From the NCBI GenBank assembly GCA_029309925.1, contig JARKND010000004.1, positions 496,001 to 560,000 of the forward strand: DNA of 64,000 nt, read 5' to 3'. This DNA comes from Fulvivirgaceae bacterium JP3-4 (GTDB lineage Bacteria > Bacteroidota > Bacteroidia > Cytophagales > Cyclobacteriaceae). The notes beneath the pieces were generated by a model that searched no databases, was not told where the DNA came from, and was given only the letters and a program-made list of their open reading frames with translations. A program made the position numbers and the translations under genes. This document shows positions 26,748 through 35,486 of this stretch, piece after piece; the first letter of the stretch is position 1, and each line of letters starts with the position of its first letter.

Positions 26748-26999
26748 ATGAACACGTTTGACAAACTTCCGCTCGATGAGCGCCTCGCATTGTTACGCAT
26801 TGATGCGGATCTGATTACGGTGATCCAGGATAAGAAGCTGCGTGTAGCCCTTTATCGCCTCGACAATTTTCTTGTCGAAGAGTACTATGATCATAAGGCC
26901 CAGCGCATCACTAAGGTTGCAAGCGTCAAGTACCTCGATCTGGTGAAGTATATTCCGTTTATCAAGATATCATCCATCTACAACCTTATCGCGCACTGA
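26748..26999 (+). CDS. Small conserved-looking cytosolic protein, function unknown
   Basis: 83 residues from the ATG at 26748 (MNTFDKLPLDERLALLRIDADLI, read in segments); an earlier TTG/ATG-type start adds eight residues without support. The protein is alpha-helical and charged, without signal peptide, Cys pairs or a known motif; the C-terminus is more hydrophobic (YIPFIKISSIYNLIAH). Its stop is 2 nt from the convergent oxidase gene. Coding is supported by an even, biased codon use and a stop-free frame, but it is a hypothetical protein. Confidence 0.6.
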   Translation: MNTFDKLPLDERLALLRIDADLITVIQDKKLRVALYRLDNFLVEEYYDHKAQRITKVASVKYLDLVKYIPFIKISSIYNLIAH

Positions 27000-27001
27000 T
27001 C

Positions 27002-28162
27002 TCAGTCGCTACAATGGAGCCTCGACATTCCTAAAAAATCAGTTTTCAATGTGGGCGCCTTTCCTGTCGCGAGTTGCGATAGTAACTCCCCCACTACCGG
27101 TACAAACTTGAATCCATGTCCACTGAACCCGGCTGCCACCACAACGCGCTTATATGTGTCGGGCAGGATATCAATTATGAAATTTTCATCGGGTGAGTAC
27201 GTATACAGGCAGGTTTTCAGCGTAATGATCTCCTGGCCCGCATCATGGAAATACTTTGAGAGAACCGTCTGTATCGCCTGCTGTTCTTCGGCCAATGTTT
27301 TACGGTCGACAGCATCCGGGTCAACCGTTTCACCCGGCCGGTGACTGGCGATTTTGAGTCCGATAGGTCCTCCGAAACTTTCATAAGGGAGGATTGGGAA
27401 ACCATAAAACATTCCGAGCTGAGGATCTTCAATGAACCAGCAGGGAAAATTCCCCAGCGCAAATGCGTCAGGATCTTTCGGACTCACCCAAGCCAATGTT
27501 TGTCGTGTTACACGCAAGTGCCGATCAAGCGGTGAAACTAGTTTTTTCATCCAACTGCCCGCAGTGAGAATTAACTTTCCACCATAATGTACGCCCTTGT
27601 CTGTGGTGGCACTGACGCCATCAGGCCCCGAAGTCCATGACAGAACTCGTTCATTGACGAGTAGTCTGGCTCCCAGACGTTTTGCTTCAGTTAAATATTT
27701 ACCGATCGCAAATTCCGGCCGGACAAATCCGGCTTCAGGTTCCACGAGCGTCTGGAAAGATGCGGGAAGATTGAATTCCGGAAATTCTACGCTGGAACGC
27801 TGCGGATCAAGGACTTCAAGTTTTACGTCATAGAGCTTCGCAGAACTGCGGACACCAGCAAGTGTGGGATGACTCGCATCTCCGAAGTAAACGATGCCTG
27901 TTTCATAATAGATTCTTTCACCAATTTCTTCTTCAAAGGCTTTCCACAACTCATATGAGCGGTGTAACAATGGAACATAATCTGGATGTTCAAAGTACGC
28001 TTTGCGAATGATCCGGCTCTGACCCGCATGCGAGCCCTGGTCGTGCGGAGGATCGAACTGATCAATGGCGAGCACCCGAAATCCCTGCTTCGCAAGGTAG
28101 TATGCGGTGGCACTCCCCATTGATCCCGCGCCTGCAACAATGAAGTCGTAGCTGATGCGCAT
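27002..28162 (-). CDS. FAD-dependent sarcosine/N-methyltryptophan oxidase-like enzyme
   Basis: 386 residues, the usual size for monomeric sarcosine oxidase (MSOX/SolA). The dinucleotide-binding motif GAGSMGSATAYYLA is at the N-terminus with the acidic end of strand 2 (AIDQFDPPH). Cys318 in KTCLYTYSPDENFIID is at the place of the covalent flavin-binding Cys of MSOX, and AAGFSGHGFKFVPVVGE closes the FAD domain. It oxidises N-methyl amino acids to give formaldehyde, amino acid and H2O2. It lies 2 nt upstream of the P1 peptidase gene on the same strand, suggesting joint use of modified amino acids or peptides. Confidence 0.9.
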   Translation of the reverse strand: MRISYDFIVAGAGSMGSATAYYLAKQGFRVLAIDQFDPPHDQGSHAGQSRIIRKAYFEHPDYVPLLHRSYELWKAFEEEIGERIYYETGIVYFGDASHPTLAGVRSSAKLYDVKLEVLDPQRSSVEFPEFNLPASFQTLVEPEAGFVRPEFAIGKYLTEAKRLGARLLVNERVLSWTSGPDGVSATTDKGVHYGGKLILTAGSWMKKLVSPLDRHLRVTRQTLAWVSPKDPDAFALGNFPCWFIEDPQLGMFYGFPILPYESFGGPIGLKIASHRPGETVDPDAVDRKTLAEEQQAIQTVLSKYFHDAGQEIITLKTCLYTYSPDENFIIDILPDTYKRVVVAAGFSGHGFKFVPVVGELLSQLATGKAPTLKTDFLGMSRLHCSD

Positions 28163-28164
28163 TA

Positions 28165-29316
28165 TTATTTGATGCGGTTGTATTTTTTCAATACGGCAAT
28201 GAGCCGGTCATGTGGGATCGCGAAGACTTTATTGCCGTTGACGCCTTCCATCGTTTCAGCCGCGACCATTGAGTTGACAATCGCTTCTTCAGTAGCCTCC
28301 GCAGTTGCCTGGAACAGGTCGTCCATCAGGTCGTTGGGAAGCATGTCTACCCTGGCGATGTCGCGGTCTTTATTGATATCTGCATTGGCAGTAGAGAATG
28401 CGATAAAAATATCACCTGAAGAATTATTACCGCGGCCTCCCATGATACCGATGCCAAGTGGAATTCGTTTCGCGAGGCGCTCAAGCTGGTGCGGAAGGAG
28501 TGGCGCATCGGTAGCCAGCACGACAATAATAGAACCATCCTTATCTTTTTTGATCGCTGGCCTGAGGTCCTGAATTTCTTTTCCAACGGGGACCCCCGCA
28601 ACACTGAGTTGGTCACGTGAACCATAGTTGGTTTGCACAAGAACTCCCACTGTATAGTCCTGATTGCTGATGCGGATTTTTCTTGACGAACTTCCTGTAC
28701 CGCCCTTGAACAAGTGACAGATCATTCCGGTACCCCCACCGACATTTCCTTCCGCTATCGAACCGGATTTTGCTGATTCGAGCGCTGCAAAAACGTGTTC
28801 TTTCTTAACGTGAAATCCATTGATGTCATTGAGAAACCCATCGAAGGTTTCAGCAACAACAGGAAGACTGATGTCTCCTGAGTAACCGCTTGTCGGGAAT
28901 TTTTTTACGTACCATTCGATCACTGCATCGCGTACAACGCCAACGCTATGTGTATTGGTAATCATCACCGGTGAACCCAGGCAACCTGATTCCTTGACCC
29001 ATGTCGTTCCGGTCATTTCACCGTTTCCATTCAGCGTATACCATGCAGCAAAGACGCGTCCCTGATAATTTTTTCCCTTCGGAAAGATGGCAGTGACACC
29101 AGTCCGTACAGGACCCTTTCCTTCCTGCAATGTGCCCTGCCCTTCTATCAGTGTTGCGAATCCAACTTCAACACCGGTAACATCTGTGATTGCATTCAGC
29201 GCGCCTGGCGTTCCAGAGAACGGTATGCCGAGATCGCGCGCCCTGGCCTTCCCTCCCTGTTGCGCGAACGTAAGTTGAGAGCTGAGGACTGCAAAGACGA
29301 AAATTAGTTTTTTCAT
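28165..29316 (-). CDS. Secreted P1-family (DmpA/BapA-like) aminopeptidase
   Basis: 383 residues from the ATG at 29316, which opens a signal peptide (MKKLIFVFAVLSSQLTFAQ); the frame continues upstream without support. The P1/S58 family is self-cleaving: an N-terminal nucleophile is made by cleavage before a Ser or Thr. The site is recognisable as GNVGGGTGMICH, then FKGGTGSSSRKI. Other family landmarks are ITNTHSVGVVRDAVIEW and MGGRGNNSSGDIFIAFSTAN. Members are D-aminopeptidases or beta-peptidyl aminopeptidases. Here it is paired with a sarcosine-oxidase-like gene. The substrate is unknown. Confidence 0.9.
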   Translation of the reverse strand: MKKLIFVFAVLSSQLTFAQQGGKARARDLGIPFSGTPGALNAITDVTGVEVGFATLIEGQGTLQEGKGPVRTGVTAIFPKGKNYQGRVFAAWYTLNGNGEMTGTTWVKESGCLGSPVMITNTHSVGVVRDAVIEWYVKKFPTSGYSGDISLPVVAETFDGFLNDINGFHVKKEHVFAALESAKSGSIAEGNVGGGTGMICHLFKGGTGSSSRKIRISNQDYTVGVLVQTNYGSRDQLSVAGVPVGKEIQDLRPAIKKDKDGSIIVVLATDAPLLPHQLERLAKRIPLGIGIMGGRGNNSSGDIFIAFSTANADINKDRDIARVDMLPNDLMDDLFQATAEATEEAIVNSMVAAETMEGVNGNKVFAIPHDRLIAVLKKYNRIK

Positions 29317-29426
29317 AAGTGGAATTTTTTGAATGCAGTATAACAGTCGGTTCCCCGCACCTGAGTTCAAATTAAGGCCGGAAACGCCTACTGCCAATGG
29401 CTCAATGCCTATTTTTCCATCCGCTC

Positions 29427-29457
29427 TTGCCGGAAAATCAAACTTTAGCCATATTTG
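29427..29457 (+). promoter_or_regulatory. Candidate promoter of tRNA-Leu
   Basis: TTG (29427-29429), 20 nt, then CATATTTG (29450-29457), one mismatch from TAnnTTTG. The predicted transcript start near 29463 lies about 75 nt before the mature tRNA. Confidence 0.45.
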
Positions 29458-29538
29458 CACCCTCCTTCGCTAGAGGTTTGAGGGGATGGCAAAACAGAGC
29501 CTTGTTCGCCACGCTTTTCGGACCTTTAGCGAAGCCAA

Positions 29539-29620
29539 GCCTGAGTGGCGGAACTGGTAGACGCGCACGACTCAAAATCGTGTACCGCAAGGTGTGCCGG
29601 TTCGATTCCGGCCTTAGGTA
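29539..29620 (+). tRNA. tRNA-Leu, anticodon CAA
   Basis: The acceptor arms pair as GCCTGAG (29539-29545) with CTTAGGT (29613-29619), including two G-U pairs and one G-U-type end pair, with discriminator A at 29620. The anticodon stem is CACGA/TCGTG (29566-29570 and 29578-29582) with loop CTCAAAA and anticodon CAA (29573-29575), which reads UUG. The T-loop is GTTCGATTC and there is a long variable arm, as expected for a class II tRNA-Leu. CCA is not encoded (CTA follows). It is flanked by a promoter-like box and a terminator. Confidence 0.95.
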
Positions 29621-29628
29621 CTAAGGCG

Positions 29629-29658
29629 AACCCTGTTACAGACGTGACAGGGTTTTTT
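29629..29658 (+). terminator. Rho-independent terminator of tRNA-Leu
   Basis: AACCCTGT (29629-29636) pairs with ACAGGGTT (29647-29654), followed by a T run to 29658. It is 9 nt past the tRNA. Confidence 0.88.
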
Positions 29659-29659
29659 A

Positions 29660-29958
29660 TTTTCACCGTTACTTCATTTTCATGGACCGGCTCTTCAAAC
29701 TCAGCAGTTTCTTAGCACAGCGTTGACTTGCAGAACTTAAACACCGTCACTTCGAACCTCCTCACCTATAGAAAGCGCACGCAATCTCCGCGGGAAGCAG
29801 TATCACCCAAGACGAGCTACCCCACTGTTGCAAAAAATGTTCTGACAGACCGGAGATGTTCGTTGCGCACCGTTTGAACACAGTTGAACATTGCTTGTAT
29901 TCAACTTCATGGACTGTTTTAGAACCTTTGGGTACATTAACTTAAAATCAACAGATAT
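29660..29958. promoter_or_regulatory. Intergenic stretch before the DUF2911 gene with paired TTGAACA motifs
   Basis: With the terminator this makes a 338-nt gap without a gene. TTGAACA occurs twice with a 10-bp period (29874-29880 and 29884-29890), and GTTGAA (29883-29888) is inverted against TTCAAC (29900-29905). AACCTTTG (29923-29930), one mismatch from the TAnnTTTG box, lies 28 nt before the ATG. The repeats could be a regulator site, but this is weak. The rest shows nothing clear. Confidence 0.3.
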
Positions 29959-31047
29959 ATGAAGACTTTACTGCACCATTCTTTGGTTGTTGTGTTTTCA
30001 CTGTCAATGATTACCAGTGTTCATGCGCAACCCATCACGTCTCCACGCACAGCGAGTCCGGCTGCGTCATTAACCCAAACCATCGGCATTTCAAAAGTTA
30101 CGGTGAATTATTCCAGGCCTGCCGTGAAAGGTCGTCAGGTGTGGGGATCACTCGTTCCCTACGGATGGAACAAGCAACTTGGTTTCGGCAATGGCAAAGA
30201 AGCACCGTGGCGTGCCGGGGCAAATGAAAACACAACCCTAACATTATCGCATCCGGCAAAAGTCGAGGGTATAACTGTTCCTGCAGGAACGTATGGATTG
30301 TTCTTCGTCATCAACCAGGACAACTCAGGCGAAGTAATCCTGTCGAAAGAAAATCAGTCGTGGGGAAGTTTTTGGTATGAGGCGGAGAAAGATCAGCTTC
30401 GCGCGAAGATCCAGGTTCGCGAAACACCCCATACAGAAATCCTGACGTATGACTTTATGAATCTTTCGAAAAACTCAGGAGAGCTGGTGTTGAATTGGGA
30501 GAAGAAGCAATTCCCGGTAAAAATAGAATTCGCAGTAGACGAAATTGTGATGGCCAATGCCGAGCAGGAGTTGAAAGGTCCGATCGGATTTTCGGCACAA
30601 GGTTACACAAGCGCTGCACAATACGCCCTTCAAAATAATGTTAGCAATGCAAACGCACTTCGTTGGATCGATCAGGCAATTGCACAAAATAATAACTTCA
30701 ACACGAAGAGAATCAAAGCTGGCTTGCTTCGCCAGGCGGGCAAAAGTGATGACGCAATAAAGCTTTTGAATGATGCGATGGCCTCTGCTACCGAAGTGGA
30801 ACTGAATGCATATGGTTATCAATTGCTCGGGCAGGGTGACGTTGACAAGGCCATTGAAGTGTTTGTCTTGAACACCGAGCGGAATCCGAAAAGTGCCAAT
30901 GCTTTTGACAGCCTGGGCGAAGGTTACGCCACAAAGGGCGACAAGGCAAACGCAATAAAGAGCTTCAAAAAATCGTTGACACTGAACCCGCCTCAGAACG
31001 TCAAGGCCAACTCCGAAAAATTTCTGAAACAGTTTGGCGCGATGTAG
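29959..31047 (+). CDS. Secreted DUF2911 protein with C-terminal TPR region
   Basis: 362 residues with a signal peptide (MKTLLHHSLVVVFSLSMITSVHA). The DUF2911 part (about 30-190) is recognised by TIGISKVTVNYSRPAVKGRQ, WRAGANENTTLTLS, VPAGTYGLFFVIN and WGSFWYE. The C-terminal part (about 205-362) is TPR-like: NNFNTKRIKAGLLRQAGKSDDAIKLL, then ELNAYGYQLLGQGDVDKAIEVF and ANAFDSLGEGYATKGDKANAIKSF. DUF2911 proteins are abundant in Bacteroidota and have no known reaction. It probably acts in the periplasm. Confidence 0.88.
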   Translation: MKTLLHHSLVVVFSLSMITSVHAQPITSPRTASPAASLTQTIGISKVTVNYSRPAVKGRQVWGSLVPYGWNKQLGFGNGKEAPWRAGANENTTLTLSHPAKVEGITVPAGTYGLFFVINQDNSGEVILSKENQSWGSFWYEAEKDQLRAKIQVRETPHTEILTYDFMNLSKNSGELVLNWEKKQFPVKIEFAVDEIVMANAEQELKGPIGFSAQGYTSAAQYALQNNVSNANALRWIDQAIAQNNNFNTKRIKAGLLRQAGKSDDAIKLLNDAMASATEVELNAYGYQLLGQGDVDKAIEVFVLNTERNPKSANAFDSLGEGYATKGDKANAIKSFKKSLTLNPPQNVKANSEKFLKQFGAM

Positions 31048-31093
31048 GCCATTCGCGCCAGCGATAAACCCGGGCGGTGAGTGCCCCTGTGTC

Positions 31094-31507
31094 TCAACGG
31101 GTGCGCTCAACCGTCCCGTTTTTTTCAAGCATTTTCTTTGCTGCCTCGTATCCTTTCTCGAGCGATGAAACAACAGCGGTAGGACAGCCTCGTGCTCCAG
31201 CTACCAGAAACATCTTTAAAAACAACTGAAGCATTTTGGACGGGGCATAAAACACAACGCTTATTGCATTCTTCATTACAAGCGGTTTGCACCGGAATCC
31301 CCATTTTGCCTGCAGCATTCTATACTCGACAGGGAGATAGGGCATCACTCCAAAGTCAACGAGTAAAACAAAGTGAGTGTGCGTCTTGTAAAATGCTTCA
31401 AGATCGTCCTGTGACTTGATAAACTCTTCAAAGGAAGGAACGAAGTCGTGATACTTGGCTACAACAATCGGATAGCCCGAGGTATCAAGGGTTAAGAAAT
31501 CGCGCAT
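31094..31507 (-). CDS. Small protein of unknown function, tandem paralog of the gene at 31691-32110
   Basis: 137 residues from the ATG at 31507 (MRDFLTLDTSGYPIVVAKYHDF, in segments); the open frame upstream has a hydrophobic stretch not shared with the paralog, so it is not used. Shared with the neighbour: DFVPSFEEF, the strand VLLVDF, P-x-EYRMLQAKW, SVVFYAPS and VVSSLEKGYEAAKKML. The pattern of short strands and helices is reminiscent of STAS/SpoIIAA-like (PF11964-type) proteins, but that is only a guess. The two genes face the same way, 183 nt apart, and seem to result from a duplication. Confidence 0.65.
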   Translation of the reverse strand: MRDFLTLDTSGYPIVVAKYHDFVPSFEEFIKSQDDLEAFYKTHTHFVLLVDFGVMPYLPVEYRMLQAKWGFRCKPLVMKNAISVVFYAPSKMLQLFLKMFLVAGARGCPTAVVSSLEKGYEAAKKMLEKNGTVERTR

Positions 31508-31690
31508 GCGGCTGGGGTTTGCCTGAAGATAATAAAAATGGAATGAGAGAAAAGGACTGACAAAGATAAGAATTTGCAACAACACGTTCTTTTTAGTTGT
31601 GACGAACTGTGTCAGGTACCCAGGTTGGCCGCTATTGCGAATGTTGCTTAGGAAAAAAATCCACTCTTACTATTGATCCCTGAATACCCT

Positions 31691-32110
31691 TCACCCGTTT
31701 ATTCCGGAGGTATAATCCTTTTTGAGTAGTTTCGATGCGGTCTGGTAAGCTTGTTCGAGGCTCGATACGAATTTGAACGTTGCCCTTGGCTGAAACATAA
31801 TGAGAATCGATTTCATCAACACCCGTGTCGCAAGGGAAGGTGTGCACATAACCATCGTTATATTCTTTTGTGAAAGAGTCAAATCGACTTTCGCGGCCCA
31901 CTTTGCGGCATTGATCCGGTACTCAGCTGAGAACACTCGAACATTTGTAAAATCAACGATGATAACAAAGTTTTCGCGCGTTGAAATAAAATCTTCCATT
32001 TTCTTCTGCCAGCCCGTAAATTCCTCAGCCGTTGGCACAAAGTCCTGAAACGTACCTGTTACAAGAGGGAATTTTGAAGAATCCACAATAAAATAGTCGC
32101 GCATCATCAT
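31691..32110 (-). CDS. Small protein of unknown function, tandem paralog of the gene at 31094-31507
   Basis: 139 residues; three successive ATG codons (32110, 32107, 32104) precede RDYFIVDSSKFPLV, so the exact start is open. Related to the neighbouring gene over the full length: DFVPTAEEF, FVIIVDFTNVRVFSAEYRINAAKW, ITMVMCTPS and FVSSLEQAYQTASKLLKK. It has no signal peptide or membrane segment. The repeated aliphatic strands with VDF and the EYR-x3-AKW motif suggest one alpha/beta domain of STAS/SpoIIAA-like type, which is uncertain. Tandem duplication implies both are under selection. Confidence 0.7.
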   Translation of the reverse strand: MMMRDYFIVDSSKFPLVTGTFQDFVPTAEEFTGWQKKMEDFISTRENFVIIVDFTNVRVFSAEYRINAAKWAAKVDLTLSQKNITMVMCTPSLATRVLMKSILIMFQPRATFKFVSSLEQAYQTASKLLKKDYTSGING

Positions 32111-32156
32111 ACCGTTCTGGTTTGGTGCTGCGTGCTAAATTAAAATTCGCAAAGAC

Positions 32157-32192
32157 AAAAAAAAAGTGTGATGAGTCTTCGTCACCACACTT
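32157..32192 (-). terminator. Rho-independent terminator of the DUF4114 lipoprotein gene
   Basis: On the minus strand AAGTGTG pairs with CACACTT (32186-32192 and 32164-32170), with an inner TGAC/ATCA-type extension, followed by a T run of about nine. It lies 18 nt past the stop at 32211. Confidence 0.85.
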
Positions 32193-32210
32193 CAATTTGA
32201 AGTCAGTTCG

Positions 32211-32918
32211 TTAATATTCTTTCACCCCTGTAATATCGAAGTTTGTAACTTCTGATTCATTGGTGTTATCCGTCACAGTGAAAATAATATCGTTGTAATC
32301 TTTATCACTACTTGAAGAAGTAAGCACGTCTTCGAACGACAACACAATGTCGCCAAGTTCTTTGTGTTTGAACAGCACGTGCTGTTGCTCATTGTTTGGA
32401 TTGAGCTCGAAGTTTGTGTAGAATGTCTGACGATCGTAGTGGATTTCCCCTCTTTCCCATCCGTCAATGATGAGGAAAAAACCAACAACAGTGTTCGCAG
32501 GAATTTTGGATTCACCGAGACGCAGCCTGTCACCCTGGCGAAGAACGCGTTCAGAAACGTGCGGGAACAGAATATTCATCTGGATCTGAGAACTAGACGT
32601 TGGCTTCGATCCTGCAGGATATGAATACCAGCCAAAGGTGTTAGCAAGGCTTGCACCTTCTGATATGAACGTTACGTACACGTCAGACTCATTTTTCACA
32701 AGAATTTCTTTTCTGGTTGCACCATCAAATAATTCAGGCTTGGCATTTTTAACATTTTTACTTTCAGGGAAATCTGCCATAATCTCCTGAAATAACGCCA
32801 GACGCTCACCGGTTGCCACGATTTCCTTAGGTCTTTCACTGATCCCCTCGCTTCTGTCGCAAGAAGCGAAAGAGATAATCACGGCCGCACACAAACAATT
32901 GATCACTAAACTTTTCAT
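32211..32918 (-). CDS. DUF4114-domain lipoprotein
   Basis: 235 residues from the ATG at 32918 (MKSLVINCLCAAVIISFASC), lipobox SFASC with Cys20, so it is anchored in a membrane, probably facing the outside as usual in Bacteroidota. Residues about 80-220 fit DUF4114: NTFGWYSYP, GFFLIIDGWERGE, HVLFKHKELGDIVLSFED and DKDYNDIIFTVT, where the acidic DxDYND pattern is a hallmark of the domain and likely binds calcium. Proteins of this type are cell-surface or matrix proteins without known enzymatic activity. A terminator follows the gene. Confidence 0.85.
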   Translation of the reverse strand: MKSLVINCLCAAVIISFASCDRSEGISERPKEIVATGERLALFQEIMADFPESKNVKNAKPELFDGATRKEILVKNESDVYVTFISEGASLANTFGWYSYPAGSKPTSSSQIQMNILFPHVSERVLRQGDRLRLGESKIPANTVVGFFLIIDGWERGEIHYDRQTFYTNFELNPNNEQQHVLFKHKELGDIVLSFEDVLTSSSSDKDYNDIIFTVTDNTNESEVTNFDITGVKEY

Positions 32919-33185
32919 AAGGAATTTGGTATGTATAATTACTACCGGTATGCTTATAAAGCTGATGCCAGCCCCTGCAATATCGAGCAAACTGCTGGTA
33001 ATTGCCGTTATCTCGCACTTTAGGCCGCTTTCCTGACAATTGTGAGGTTAAATTTCCTCGGGCGGTAACAGTTTTACGCCTGGTGACAAAACCTTGACGC
33101 CCAATTTGCGTAAAGATTGATACCTGACTGAAGGCGTAAGCCCCCAACCTGACCTGAGAAGCGCATCCCTCTGCTCACAAGAGCA

Positions 33186-33980
33186 ATGAACACCTCCTCC
33201 GAACACGATGTTGCTAGCCAAAGCTGGGACGATCTGGTATTCGAAAACCGAAATCAGGCGTACGGTGCTTATCCGCTACGCAAGCAATACTCCTTTAATA
33301 TATTGATAGGCGTAACCCTTACTGCACTTGTCACGACCTTCATCCTGCTGTTGCCAACCATTTCGAAATGGATAGCCGATGATGCTGCTGCCCCAGTGCA
33401 GGTCCCACGAAAACTTGTTTATACTGAATTGATGGCTCCGCCTCCTATCGATCAGCCTAGACCGGCTCCCCCGAAGGTACTTCTGCCGAAACTTCAAAAG
33501 ACGATCAAGTTTGTGCCACCAAAGGTGGTGAAAGAACAAGTGGTTGAAGAAATTCCCACCATTGAAGAACTAAAAGTAAATGACATCGGTGCTGTTGCCG
33601 TGGATGGCGACTCTGAGGTTGTCTTTGACGAGCCAGTCGAGGAAGTAGTGCCTCAGGAAACGGAAGAAATATTTACAGTGGTTGAACAACAACCGGAATT
33701 TGCCGGTGGCTATGACGCGCTCGCTGCCTACCTTCGGGAGAACATGCAATATCCAAAGGTTGCACGTAAAATGGGTATCGAAGGAACGGTCCATGTGAGT
33801 TTCCTGGTAAGTAAAACGGGTTCAATTAGCGAAGTGAAAGTCCTCCGCGGAATCATGGCGGAGTGCGACAAAGAAGCAATCCGTGTGGTTGAGCGAATGC
33901 CGAATTGGAAGCCCGGAAGACAGAACGGACATCCAGTACATGTCCGACTTGTAATGCCCCTTAAATTTCGCCTGAACTAG
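33186..33980 (+). CDS. TonB-family energy transducer
   Basis: 264 residues. A short cytoplasmic N-terminus (with the AYGAYPLRKQYSFN signature of Bacteroidota TonB proteins), one transmembrane helix (about 35-60), a proline/valine-rich periplasmic spacer (PPPIDQPRPAPPKVLLPKL) and a C-terminal TonB domain (FAGGYDALAAYLRENMQYPKVARKMG, then GTVHVSFLVSKTGSISEVKV) that contacts outer-membrane receptors. It passes proton-motive force from ExbBD to TonB-dependent transporters. No exbB, exbD or receptor gene is adjacent, so it probably works with a distant set. Confidence 0.92.
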   Translation: MNTSSEHDVASQSWDDLVFENRNQAYGAYPLRKQYSFNILIGVTLTALVTTFILLLPTISKWIADDAAAPVQVPRKLVYTELMAPPPIDQPRPAPPKVLLPKLQKTIKFVPPKVVKEQVVEEIPTIEELKVNDIGAVAVDGDSEVVFDEPVEEVVPQETEEIFTVVEQQPEFAGGYDALAAYLRENMQYPKVARKMGIEGTVHVSFLVSKTGSISEVKVLRGIMAECDKEAIRVVERMPNWKPGRQNGHPVHVRLVMPLKFRLN

Positions 33981-34164
33981 TCGCGAGCCATCTTACCAGC
34001 TTCATATCCGTTTCGTCACACGGTGTGCGATTGGCGAGTCTGTATTTTTCTTTTTTAGGCGATTTGACAAAATGCTCGCGTTCGTTACATTCAAAAACGG
34101 CTGGCTGAACTTCGAATGAAGCGTCATTAATTTTTTCTTCCCGACATCTTTGCCTGCAACTCAT
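33961..34164 (-). CDS. Possible small protein, unsupported beyond an open frame
   Basis: 67 codons on the minus strand, convergent with the TonB-family gene and overlapping its end by 20 nt. The product is charged and has four Cys (MSCRQRCREEKINDASFE..., ECNEREHF, TPCDETD) but shows no motif I know. Codon choice is compatible with the neighbours (many GAA, AAA). The frame may be a chance opening, so it is listed only for completeness. Confidence 0.2.
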   Translation of the reverse strand: MSCRQRCREEKINDASFEVQPAVFECNEREHFVKSPKKEKYRLANRTPCDETDMKLVRWLATSSGEI

Positions 34165-34407
34165 CGGCTACGTAAGTTAAACGAGGTGCAAACCTGACAG
34201 TTGAACTTAGAATTCTGAACAGAGCCGACACGCGCGCCTCATGGTTTTTAAGGTCGCTTCGTTTCAACTTGTTTTTAACACTTTCCTGTATTCCTTACAG
34301 AAGAGACCATTATCCCTTCTATCAGAAAATTAAACTCAGGACTTGCCGGACCTTTGTAATGAAAGCAGATGAAAATCTTCTGCGGCTTTATTGAAATACG
34401 AAGTGGT
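33981..34407. other. 427-nt stretch without a firm gene
   Basis: Apart from the weak minus-strand frame at 33961-34164, I see no feature. The plus-strand portion before the hydrolase ATG contains GACCTTTG (34349-34356, one mismatch from TAnnTTTG), a possible -7 box about 50 nt before the start; no good -33 partner is visible. No RNA gene or repeat was recognised. Confidence 0.4.
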
Positions 34408-35469
34408 ATGAGGAGTGGAAAATCAATTTTGTTTTTTGTGATAGCGATGACGGCAGCGTCAATGGGCAAGGTGTCGGCTCAACAGGTTTTTAAAACAACG
34501 GCTGCCTCCACAATTGCCTATTATGAATACCTGCCATCAGACTACAACAGTAATTCGAACAAGTATCCGATCGTGATTTTTCTCCACGGGATTGGTGAGC
34601 GTGGTCCGAACACGACCGACATCCAGACGCTCAAAGACAACATCTATAAAGTTGCCAAAATCGGCCCGCCAATGCATGTCAAGAACGGGACGAACTTTCC
34701 ATTCATACTCATTTCGCCTCAGTTGAAGAGCAACTATGGCACCTGGCCCTCATCGTATGTGTTGGAAGTACTCAATTATGTAAAGACTTATCTCCGGGTA
34801 GACGAGAAACGCATCTACATCACCGGCCTGAGCCTTGGTGGCGGAGGCACATGGGTAACGATTCAGGATTATCCCGAGCTGTTCGCAGCTGCACTACCGG
34901 TTTGTGGAGGATACAACAGTCCATCGAAGGCCTACAAGATTGCAGCAGAAAATCTGCCCGTGTGGGCATCACACGGAAGCATCGATGACGTAGTACCAAT
35001 GTCGAAGACAGTGAACATGGTGAATGCGATCAACGCCAGCACACCGAAGCCAAGTCCGCTGGCTAAACTTACGATATACACGGGTGTAAAACACAATGCT
35101 TGGTCATACGCCTACCGTACAGATCATTCGTTGCACAATCCAAATGTATATGAGTGGATGCTGTCATTTACCAACACTAACAACAAGGGTAACAAAATCC
35201 CCACAGCAAACGCTACTTCCGACCAGACAAAATATCTTTCATCAACCACAACGACAACGATCTACGGAACCGCAGGTGACACCGATGGAACGATTGCAGC
35301 CTATGAATGGACTAAGATATCCGGACCAACCGGAACATTGAGCGGAACAACGAGCAAGACCTTAAAGATAACCGGACTTAAAAAAGGAACTTATGTCTTC
35401 CGTTTGCGCGTGAAAGACAATTCAGGCAATTCCGATTCAGACTATGTAAAAGTATTTGTAAAAGATTAA
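34408..35469 (+). CDS. Secreted alpha/beta-hydrolase (esterase-like) with a C-terminal PKD-like domain
   Basis: 353 residues from the ATG at 34408 (MRSGKSILFFVIAMTAASMG, signal peptide); an upstream ATG at 34369 is less likely. The hydrolase domain has an HGIGERG oxyanion/His-Gly region, the nucleophile elbow GLSLGGGGT (Ser), a late Asp in SIDDVVPMS and His in VKHNAWSYAY, matching feruloyl/PHB-depolymerase-like esterases. A PKD-like beta-sandwich (GTAGDTDGTIAAYEWTKISGP, and GTYVFRLRVKDNSGNSDSDYV) ends the protein. Such enzymes release acids from polysaccharides. A small lipoprotein gene follows 17 nt later. Confidence 0.85.
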   Translation: MRSGKSILFFVIAMTAASMGKVSAQQVFKTTAASTIAYYEYLPSDYNSNSNKYPIVIFLHGIGERGPNTTDIQTLKDNIYKVAKIGPPMHVKNGTNFPFILISPQLKSNYGTWPSSYVLEVLNYVKTYLRVDEKRIYITGLSLGGGGTWVTIQDYPELFAAALPVCGGYNSPSKAYKIAAENLPVWASHGSIDDVVPMSKTVNMVNAINASTPKPSPLAKLTIYTGVKHNAWSYAYRTDHSLHNPNVYEWMLSFTNTNNKGNKIPTANATSDQTKYLSSTTTTTIYGTAGDTDGTIAAYEWTKISGPTGTLSGTTSKTLKITGLKKGTYVFRLRVKDNSGNSDSDYVKVFVKD

Positions 35470-35486
35470 TCAAACCGCATACGATC

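Noticed and set aside
29397-29624. Plus-strand frame of 75 codons spanning the tRNA
   Set aside because: It runs through the tRNA-Leu gene and its promoter region, so it is not protein coding.
30475-31173. Minus-strand open frame of 232 codons
   Set aside because: It is antisense to the DUF2911-TPR gene, which has clear family motifs and a signal peptide.
33276-33539. Minus-strand open frame opposite the TonB-family gene
   Set aside because: Antisense to a supported gene; the product looks like random charged sequence.
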